From contig DFWB01000132.1 of assembly GCA_002380675.1 (NCBI GenBank), forward strand, positions 1 to 5,022: a stretch of DNA of 5,022 nucleotides. Direction: 5' to 3'. Source of the stretch: Akkermansiaceae bacterium UBA4145 (GTDB lineage Bacteria > Verrucomicrobiota > Verrucomicrobiia > Verrucomicrobiales > Akkermansiaceae). Each line of letters begins with the position of its first letter. The first letter of the stretch is position 1. Position numbers and translations under genes: made by a program. This document shows, one piece after another, positions 1 through 5,022 of the stretch. The notes below the pieces were generated by a model. The model was not told where the DNA came from, searched no databases, and saw only the letters and a list, made by a program, of their open reading frames with translations.

Positions 1-1808
1 ACGCCATGCGTCAAATGGAGGATGGGCGCTACAACAAGGTCGCTAATATTGTGGGTGATACGATGAAATATCATCCCCACGGCAACACGGCGATTGAGGA
101 CGCGTTGGTCGGTATGGGACAGAAGGATCTTCTCATCGATACCCAGGGAAACTGGGGAAACGTGCTGACAGGAGATCCTTCTGCCGCTGGGCGCTATATA
201 GAAGCGCGGCTTACTCCCTTTGCCTTAGAGGTTGCTTTTAATCCAAAGACTACGGAATGGGCACAGAGCTACGATGGCCGTAACAGGGAGCCGGTCACTC
301 TGCCAATGAAGTTTCCCCTCTTATTGGCGCATGGAGGTGAGGGTATCGCGGTTGGCCTCGCCTGTAAGATTCTGCCCCACAATTTTAACGAGCTGATCGA
401 GCAGTGTATCCGGGCCCTGCGGAAGCAGAAGGTGGAGATAGTTCCTGACTTCCCGACAGGCGGGCTGATGGACGCTAGTGAGTATAATGACGGCCTTCGC
501 GGGGGGCGGGTCCGGGTTCGGGCAAAAATCGAGGTAGTGAAACGGAATCTCCTCAAAATCGTTGAAATCCCGTGGGGAACGACCACCACCTCGCTGCAGG
601 CCTCGATTGTGGCCGCGCAGGAAAAGGGGAAAATCAAGATATCCCGAATTGAGGATAATACCGCTGACGAGGCGGATATTCTTATCCACCTTTCGGCCGG
701 TAGCGACCCAGAGTCCGTTCGCGATGGGCTCTTTGCGTTTACCGATTGTGAGACCAGTATTTCACCGAACTCCTGCGTCATCGCTGACGGCAAACCGCAA
801 TTCCTTGGCGTCAGTGAAATTCTGAAACGATCCGCATTCCAGACGAAGGATCTACTGAAGCAGGAGCTTCAGATCAAATTGGAAGAATTGGAGGACAAAT
901 GGCATTTCAGTTCTCTCGAGAAGATCTTTATTGAGAAGAGGATTTACCGGGACATCGAGGAATGTGAAACATGGGAGGCCGTCATCGACGCTATTGAGCG
1001 AGGACTCAAACCTTATGCAAAGCGCTTTCGGCGTGCGGTTACCAAGGATGATATTGTTCGTCTGACCGAGATACGGATCAAAAGGATTTCCAAGTATGAC
1101 AGTTTCCGAGCGGACGAGGAAATCAAGGGTTTGGAGAATGCGATCGAGGAGACCGAAAAGAACCTTCGAGGACTTACTCGTTATGCTATTCGTTACTACG
1201 AGAATCTTCGCAAGAAATATGGAAGTGGGAAGGAGCCGCGGACGGATGAGGGTGAGTTTGAGCGGGTCGACCGAAGCCAGGTAGTAGCGGCCACCGAGAC
1301 GCTCTATGTCGACGAGAAGAATGGATTTGCCGGGATCTCACTGAAAAAGGAGCGCTCGGTGGAGAAGTGCTCTCGACTCGATGATCTCATTGCGGTTTCC
1401 CAAGATGCGAAAATGAGAGTTCTCAAGGTCGCAGATAAGGCCTTTGTTGGAAAACGGCCTGTTCACGTCGCGATTTTTCGGAAGACCGAGGAAAAAATTT
1501 ATTCTATGATTTACCGGGAAGGTCGTGATGGTCCGGTGTTGGCAAAGCGCTTCCGCGTTGGAGGCGTGACCAGAGACAAGATTTATGAATTAGGGAAGGG
1601 GACAGCTGGGACCCGTGTTCTCTACTTTGCAGTGCATGAGGATCTGGGCGACAGTGATGCCAATACCGTTATCGTACATCTTAAACCTGCCCTTAGGCTC
1701 AGGAATGTCTCCAGAGAGTTCCAATTTGGCGAAATCGGGGTAAAGGGCCGTGGAGCTAAGGGGAATATTCTTACCAAGCACGCTGTAGACCGGGTGGTTA
1801 GGGCATGA
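1..1808 (+). CDS. parC: DNA topoisomerase IV subunit A (ParC/GyrA family), 5' end missing
   Basis: This is the DNA-cleaving subunit of a type IIA topoisomerase. With its ATPase partner ParE it would decatenate daughter chromosomes in the cytoplasm. The reading frame is open from base 3, and the ATG at position 6 is internal: the KYHPHG motif falls at residue 21 from that ATG, against about residue 77 in E. coli GyrA, so roughly 55-70 residues lie before the window. Numbering from that ATG, the DNA-binding/quinolone region is at 21-40, QGNWG at 47-51, the catalytic Tyr is Y64 in AAGRYIEARL, PDFPTGG is at 147-153, the coiled-coil/C-gate helices are at about 280-405 and the beta-pinwheel domain is at about 420-600. 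The wording of DLLIDTQGNWGN, NPKTTEW and LPHNFNELI is that of Bacteroidetes/Verrucomicrobia ParC rather than of housekeeping GyrA. A GyrA-box-like KGRGAKGN sits at 580-587, only 13 residues before the stop, so the C-terminal domain is short. GyrA is the alternative name, but ParC fits better. parE is expected upstream, outside the window. Confidence 0.93.
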   Translation, partial: AMRQMEDGRYNKVANIVGDTMKYHPHGNTAIEDALVGMGQKDLLIDTQGNWGNVLTGDPSAAGRYIEARLTPFALEVAFNPKTTEWAQSYDGRNREPVTLPMKFPLLLAHGGEGIAVGLACKILPHNFNELIEQCIRALRKQKVEIVPDFPTGGLMDASEYNDGLRGGRVRVRAKIEVVKRNLLKIVEIPWGTTTTSLQASIVAAQEKGKIKISRIEDNTADEADILIHLSAGSDPESVRDGLFAFTDCETSISPNSCVIADGKPQFLGVSEILKRSAFQTKDLLKQELQIKLEELEDKWHFSSLEKIFIEKRIYRDIEECETWEAVIDAIERGLKPYAKRFRRAVTKDDIVRLTEIRIKRISKYDSFRADEEIKGLENAIEETEKNLRGLTRYAIRYYENLRKKYGSGKEPRTDEGEFERVDRSQVVAATETLYVDEKNGFAGISLKKERSVEKCSRLDDLIAVSQDAKMRVLKVADKAFVGKRPVHVAIFRKTEEKIYSMIYREGRDGPVLAKRFRVGGVTRDKIYELGKGTAGTRVLYFAVHEDLGDSDANTVIVHLKPALRLRNVSREFQFGEIGVKGRGAKGNILTKHAVDRVVRA

Positions 1809-1822
1809 TTGTCGATGAATGG

Positions 1823-1850
1823 TTGACAAAGGGACGAGGCCTCTTATGGT
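1823..1850 (+). promoter_or_regulatory. Sigma70-like promoter (TTGACA-16-TATGGT)
   Basis: A perfect -35 hexamer TTGACA (1823-1828) is followed after 16 bp by TATGGT (1845-1850), which matches TATAAT at four of six positions including the key T, A and final T. The -35 lies 14 nt after the parC stop codon. Transcription should start around 1856-1858, pointing at the 49-codon ORF and then the secretin gene. The -10 abuts the LexA-type palindrome, an arrangement typical of a repressible promoter. This is seen in sequence only; the start site is inferred. Confidence 0.6.
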
Positions 1851-1863
1851 GTTCGTATGAACA
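1850..1863 (+). promoter_or_regulatory. LexA operator (SOS box), Verrucomicrobia type
   Basis: The sequence is TGTTC-GTAT-GAACA, a perfect 5-4-5 palindrome that extends by one more pair (G1849/C1864) to six-base arms. It matches without mismatch the TGTTC-N4-GAACA consensus that I recall being reported for LexA in Verrucomicrobia, tested at the Verrucomicrobium spinosum recA promoter. It overlaps the last base of the -10 hexamer and the expected transcription start, so bound LexA would block RNA polymerase. With ten fixed bases, about 0.005 chance matches are expected in 5 kb, and I found no other copy in the window. The site lies between genes and beside a consensus -35, which strengthens the call. 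Which gene it controls is an inference from position. Confidence 0.72.
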
Positions 1864-2006
1864 CATTGACATGGCATCTACGTAATCAATTTCTCAAGAT
1901 CCGTCTGAAACGTCTACAGCGCCAATTCGATCTTCTGGATCGGACTAAGCCCGGGGGGAGGCGCCGTCATTCCTCTTATGGGTCTAGGCTAGTCTTTAGG
2001 GGGTAG
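1857..2006 (+). CDS. Small basic protein, 49 aa, possibly SOS-regulated; function unknown
   Basis: This short open frame runs from an ATG inside the LexA-type palindrome to a TAG. I do not recognise the product. It starts MNTLTWHLRNQF and contains 13 Lys/Arg against two Asp. Residues 4-27 could form an amphipathic basic helix, with hydrophobic positions W6, L8, F12, I15, L20, F24 and L27; the rest (28-49) is Arg/Gly/Ser-rich and probably unstructured. It has no membrane segment and no cysteines. No Shine-Dalgarno is well placed: the nearest GAGG (1836-1839) is 17 nt upstream and also upstream of the expected transcript start, so translation would have to be leaderless. No alternative ATG exists in frame. 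Being the first frame behind a LexA-controlled promoter argues for a real gene, since small SOS-induced proteins that stop cell division are known elsewhere. An open frame of this length can also occur by chance, and the transcript may instead act as RNA or as a leader for the secretin gene. Confidence 0.35.
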   Translation: MNTLTWHLRNQFLKIRLKRLQRQFDLLDRTKPGGRRRHSSYGSRLVFRG

Positions 2007-2028
2007 CGCTATGGCTTTCGATGGGTAA
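1998..2028 (+). promoter_or_regulatory. Possible ribosome binding site with a five-codon minigene before the secretin
   Basis: AGGGGG (1998-2003) is the only good Shine-Dalgarno-like sequence ahead of the secretin frame. It is spaced 7 nt from an ATG at 2011 that opens only a five-codon frame (MAFDG, stop TAA at 2026-2028). That minigene overlaps the first ATG of the secretin frame (2021) in another frame, and the stop of the 49-codon ORF (2004-2006) directly follows the purine run. It could couple translation or allow reinitiation, or it could be fortuitous. Confidence is low because the minigene has no independent support. Confidence 0.2.
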
Positions 2029-2137
2029 TATAGGTAGTTTCATCCTGATTTTTGTGCTGACGGAAGGGGCATCCTCCGGTAGAAAACTCCGCATCAGACC
2101 CGCCCCCCAGTCTACCCCTTGGCCCTGCCGCAGCCTC

Positions 2138-4540
2138 ATGGGCGATATCTCCACCTTAGTGGCGATGTTTTCGGCTCTGTTACTTGGGTCGTTGACCTGT
2201 CGTGCAGACGACTCAGAGATCGTCCAACGTGAGCTTGGGAGACGGGCCCAGGTGACCCAGCAGGCCCAGCAGGCACTCTTGGCGGGAGACAAGGCTTACA
2301 GACTAGCGGACTACGCGACCGCGGTCACCGAATTCGCGAGGGCATTTGACCTGTTCCCCGGTGGCGAAGCGACTGCCGGTCTTAAATCGGCTGCTCGAGA
2401 ACGGTTTGCACAGGCCTCGGTAGAGCGTGCCCGGGAGCTTGCCAAGGTTGGAGACTACCCCGAGGCGGCAGCTTTGCTCGATTCTGTGCTGGAGTCCGGA
2501 GTTGCCCCAAAACACGCAGGTGCGAGGGAGATGATGGCCCGTCTGGGAGATCCGATTCGAAACAATCCTGCCCTTACGCCAGAGCACGCGAAGAAAGTCG
2601 AAGAGGTTCGGCGTTACCTTTCCGAGGCTGAGGGGTTTGTGGAGCTTGGACAGTTTGATCGGGCACAGGTTGTTTACGGGCAGGTCCTGACAATTGATCC
2701 TCACAATTCTGCAGCAAGGCAAGGCATGGAAAGAGTGCATGCGCAGAAGGTAGAGTATTCGGAGACCGCCCGTGGTGAGGCTCGGGCCAAATTGCTCAGC
2801 GATGTGGGTGAGGCTTGGGTATCCCCCATACCGAAGGGAGTCAGCGGACTGGCAGATGCGGACTTCGGAGCCTTGAGAGACGGAGCTCGCTTCGGTGCAT
2901 CGGCATCCGAGAAGCTCGCCTCGATGATCATCCCTGTGGTGGATATGGATCAGGTTCGATTGGGAGAGGCCATCGATTTCCTGAGGCAGCAGGCAGCCGC
3001 TCTTGATGTCAATGAGTTGGATGACTCTCGAAAGGGTATTGCGTTTGTGATTCAGTTGGGCAACGCGGACGAGGTAAGGGCGAGATCAATCGAGACAACA
3101 ACCTTCAGCTTAAAGTTGCGGAATGTCCCAATGCGCAAGGTGCTGGATTTGGTTCTGGAAGCGACTCGAACCCAAGCCCGCATTGATGAATATGCGGTAG
3201 TGATTCGCCCTGCGGGGGTTATCAGTGATGAGTTAGTTTTCCGGCAATTCAAGATGCCTCCAGATTTTCTCAGCAGAGAAGATCTGGGCGGGGAGGCAGG
3301 TGGCGCTGATGCCGATCCTTTTGCGGGGAACGATGCGCCCGAGAGGGGCCTTGTGAAGCGGTTGAGCGCCCAAGATTACCTGAAACAGAAAGGGGTCAAT
3401 TTCCCCCCCGGCGCCAGTGCCCTCTACAGGACACAATCTTCGATTCTCTCGGTCAAGAATACCGAGACTAACATGGCTTTGGTTGAGGTGATTGTGGACT
3501 CTATTGTGGATGCGGAACCGGTGATGATTATCGTGGAGGCTCGAATCATCCGTTCCACCGAACAGCGACTTGAAGAGCTCGGGTTCGACTGGTTGCTTGA
3601 TGGCGCTCAGGAGGTCACTAACGAGCTCTTTCTTGGTGGAGGGACGGTCGGCAATGGAACTCCCACTGCAGCGGCTCCATTCCGGCCGATTACCGCTGGT
3701 AATCGTAGCGGCAATCTTGCCACCGACACGAATAGTATTGATGGTGCTATTGCCCGGACATCAGTAGAGAACTCCCAGTTGAGGGCTCCGGGAGCTATCT
3801 TTGCGACCGGTATCGCCAATAATAATACGGTTGGAATGCTGATGCGTGGTGTCGGTCAGCATAAGGGGCTCGATCTAATGACTAAGAAGACGGTCATAAC
3901 GCGCTCCGGTCAAAGCGCGACAATTGAGTCGGTTCGCGAGTTTATCTACCCAACGGAATACGAGCCGCCGGAACTCCCCAATCAGGTCGGTGGCAATTTT
4001 GGGCAGGATGCAGATGGTGGGTTTGTTCAGCAGGCAGCTGGCGTCACTCCTGTGACACCAGCGCATCCGACAGCTTTCGAGACCACTAATCTTGGCTGTA
4101 TGCTCGAGGTTCTGCCTCAACTGGGGAACGATGGGGTGATTGAGGTCTCCATCAAACCTGAGATACGGGACTTTGACGGCTTCATTAACTATGGAACACC
4201 TATTTTGGGGGGAAGCAGTAGCTCGGTCTTCGATCCTACCGGGGGCGCGCTTAGCGGGGGCTCATTCGGGGTGCTCACCGAAAATGCCATCCTCATGCCC
4301 GTTTTCAGCACGATCCGGGGAAATTCAACGCTGTCCATTTATCAGGGCGAAACGGTAGTGCTTGGCGGCTTGCTCAGAAGTTCCCAGATCAGCGTTGAAG
4401 ATGAGACGCCAATTCTGAGCCGGATCCCGCTAATCGGTCGCTATTTTAAGTCACAGTCGCAAACTTCACTAAAAGACGCTTACGTCATTTTGGTGAGTGT
4501 CCGTCTTGAGGATCCGTCCGGGCAACCCGTCAGCCGCTAG
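2138..4540 (+). CDS. Type IV pilus outer-membrane secretin, Amuc_1098 family (PilQ/GspD superfamily)
   Basis: Secretins form a ring-shaped gated channel in the outer membrane through which type IV pili or secreted substrates pass. From the ATG at 2138 (800 aa), residues 1-23 resemble a signal peptide (hydrophobic stretch, then LTCRA before DD). TPR-like helix pairs lie at about 47-75, 97-126 and 160-197. An STN/secretin N-terminal-like domain is at about 263-359. The channel domain runs from about 436 to 790: EFIYPTEYEPP at 601-611, FDGFINYGTPI at 679-689, then GETVVLGGLL and ETPILSRIPLIGRYF, the signature end of secretins. The PTEYEPP and FINYG motifs match the verrucomicrobial Amuc_1098 family. 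The start is uncertain: the frame is open back to an ATG at 2021, which would add 39 residues including several Arg/Lys. I prefer 2138 because it places the hydrophobic segment at the N-terminus, but neither start has a well-spaced ribosome binding site and the short form lacks the usual positive charge. No pilM, pilN or pilO gene adjoins it here. Family confidence is high; the exact machine served (pilus or secretion) is inferred. Confidence 0.92.
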   Translation: MGDISTLVAMFSALLLGSLTCRADDSEIVQRELGRRAQVTQQAQQALLAGDKAYRLADYATAVTEFARAFDLFPGGEATAGLKSAARERFAQASVERARELAKVGDYPEAAALLDSVLESGVAPKHAGAREMMARLGDPIRNNPALTPEHAKKVEEVRRYLSEAEGFVELGQFDRAQVVYGQVLTIDPHNSAARQGMERVHAQKVEYSETARGEARAKLLSDVGEAWVSPIPKGVSGLADADFGALRDGARFGASASEKLASMIIPVVDMDQVRLGEAIDFLRQQAAALDVNELDDSRKGIAFVIQLGNADEVRARSIETTTFSLKLRNVPMRKVLDLVLEATRTQARIDEYAVVIRPAGVISDELVFRQFKMPPDFLSREDLGGEAGGADADPFAGNDAPERGLVKRLSAQDYLKQKGVNFPPGASALYRTQSSILSVKNTETNMALVEVIVDSIVDAEPVMIIVEARIIRSTEQRLEELGFDWLLDGAQEVTNELFLGGGTVGNGTPTAAAPFRPITAGNRSGNLATDTNSIDGAIARTSVENSQLRAPGAIFATGIANNNTVGMLMRGVGQHKGLDLMTKKTVITRSGQSATIESVREFIYPTEYEPPELPNQVGGNFGQDADGGFVQQAAGVTPVTPAHPTAFETTNLGCMLEVLPQLGNDGVIEVSIKPEIRDFDGFINYGTPILGGSSSSVFDPTGGALSGGSFGVLTENAILMPVFSTIRGNSTLSIYQGETVVLGGLLRSSQISVEDETPILSRIPLIGRYFKSQSQTSLKDAYVILVSVRLEDPSGQPVSR

Positions 4541-4567
4541 GGTAATCAACGAGCTCGGCGCAGAGTA

Positions 4568-5022
4568 ATGTCAAAGGACTCCGAACCCCGTAGCTACTCC
4601 GTCGAGGAAATGATGGAGAAGCTTAAGAAGGGGAAGCAGAAACAGTCGGCAACTCGCGACAAGGAATTAGTTACCCGCGCGGACGGTTCCCAGGTAACGA
4701 GAGTGCGGAAAAGGAAACGGCGCACGCAACAAAGTAAGCGAAAGGCCAAGCCAGTCCACCGGAGAAAATATGGGCTCTATGCTGTGATAGCCCTTATCTT
4801 ACTGGTTGTGGTTGGTGGAATCTCCATCGTGACGATGCTGGCGCGTTTCAATAGCAGGGGTTTTCGGGAAGATATTGCGGCAAGCCTACGTTCTGCTTCT
4901 GGTGCGGCCGTAAGAATCAATGACCTCTCAGTCAATCCCATCAAAACTCGGGTTCAATCGGTGGAGATGACGTGGCCCCGGGGGGGGATGACTCGCACCC
5001 TGACCCTTGCAGAATTGGAAAC
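4568..5022 (+). CDS. Single-pass inner-membrane protein with basic cytoplasmic region, 3' end missing
   Basis: The first 151 codons are visible and the frame is still open at the window end. I do not recognise a named family for the N-terminus. Residues 1-44 are charged and begin MSKDSEPRSYSVEEMMEKLKKG. Residues 45-67 hold 14 Lys/Arg out of 23. A strong transmembrane helix spans about 68-92 (YGLYAVIALILLVVVGG and on). By the positive-inside rule the N-terminus is cytoplasmic and the rest periplasmic. The part after the membrane, with SGAAVRINDLSVNP followed by VQSVEMTWPRGG, resembles the opening of AsmA-like proteins, in which repeated beta-strands form a periplasmic groove; this is tentative. 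The gene starts 27 nt after the secretin stop with no terminator between, so co-transcription is likely. The ribosome binding site is weak (GCAGAG just upstream). A G8 run (4980-4987) lies in the coding part. It may act in envelope assembly beside the secretin, but that is inference from position. Confidence 0.8.
   Translation, partial: MSKDSEPRSYSVEEMMEKLKKGKQKQSATRDKELVTRADGSQVTRVRKRKRRTQQSKRKAKPVHRRKYGLYAVIALILLVVVGGISIVTMLARFNSRGFREDIAASLRSASGAAVRINDLSVNPIKTRVQSVEMTWPRGGMTRTLTLAELE

Larger units (their letters stand above)
1809..2137. other. Intergenic region between parC and the secretin gene
   Basis: These 329 bases separate two well-supported genes. They hold the promoter, LexA-type operator and 49-codon ORF listed separately. 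A small hairpin is also possible at 1926-1944 (arms TTCGATC and GATCGGA with one G-U pair, loop TTCTG), and a CTAG-G-CTAG palindrome lies at 1984-1992. No stem followed by a T-run is seen after the parC stop, so no intrinsic terminator is supported. No tRNA or other structured RNA is recognised. Part of the region (2021-2137) is an open extension of the secretin frame, so the true non-coding length depends on the secretin start. Confidence 0.6.

Noticed and set aside
269..793. 174-codon open frame on the minus strand
   Set aside because: It lies wholly inside parC, whose conserved motifs are continuous on the + strand. The minus-strand product has low-complexity Ser/Arg/Pro composition and no recognisable domain.
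1590..1877. Minus-strand frame of 95 codons crossing the parC end and the LexA-type palindrome
   Set aside because: Most of it is antisense to the ParC pinwheel domain, with no promoter or domain support; the operator is better explained by the + strand promoter.
1805..1885. 26-codon frame starting at an ATG that overlaps the parC stop (ATGA)
   Set aside because: The overlap looks like translational coupling, but the frame is very short, the product is unrecognised, and it runs straight through the promoter and LexA-type palindrome.
1928..1942. CGATC-TTCTG-GATCG inverted repeat as a parC terminator
   Set aside because: The stem is short, there is no T-run after it, and it lies 120 nt beyond the parC stop and inside the 49-codon ORF.
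2057..2085. Possible promoter CTGACG-17-TAGAAA ahead of the secretin start at 2138
   Set aside because: Each hexamer matches only four of six positions, and the -10 candidate lacks the final T. Matches this weak are expected by chance.
3403..3409. C7 run in the secretin gene as a phase-variation tract
   Set aside because: It is short, the frame is intact across it, and the codons encode a plausible Phe-Pro-Pro-Gly loop.

Overview
The window is bacterial and most likely from Verrucomicrobia, probably the Opitutae/Puniceicoccales side. Three independent signals agree. The topoisomerase subunit is of the Bacteroidetes/Verrucomicrobia ParC type. The secretin closely matches the Amuc_1098 family of type IV pilus outer-membrane proteins known from Akkermansia and relatives. 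The intergenic region carries an exact copy of the LexA operator consensus described for Verrucomicrobia, TGTTC-N4-GAACA.

All supported genes read on the + strand. Positions 1-1808 hold the 3' part of a topoisomerase IV subunit A gene (parC-like), whose first codons lie before the window. Positions 1809-2137 are mostly non-coding. They contain a sigma70-like promoter (1823-1850), a LexA-type operator overlapping its -10 element and expected transcription start (1850-1863), and a 49-codon basic open reading frame (1857-2006) that such a promoter would express first. Positions 2138-4540 (possibly from 2021) encode an outer-membrane secretin with N-terminal TPR-like repeats. After 27 nt a third gene begins at 4568 and runs off the end of the window. 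It encodes a single-pass inner-membrane protein with a very basic cytoplasmic segment and the beginning of a possibly AsmA-like periplasmic part.

The secretin and the downstream membrane protein are close enough to share a transcript and both act at the cell envelope. ParC acts on chromosomal DNA and appears to be a separate unit, although no clear terminator separates it from the rest. The most interesting part is the short stretch between parC and the secretin gene. It looks like an SOS-controlled promoter with no recognisable SOS gene behind it, only an undescribed small basic protein (or an RNA) followed by a pilus-type secretin.
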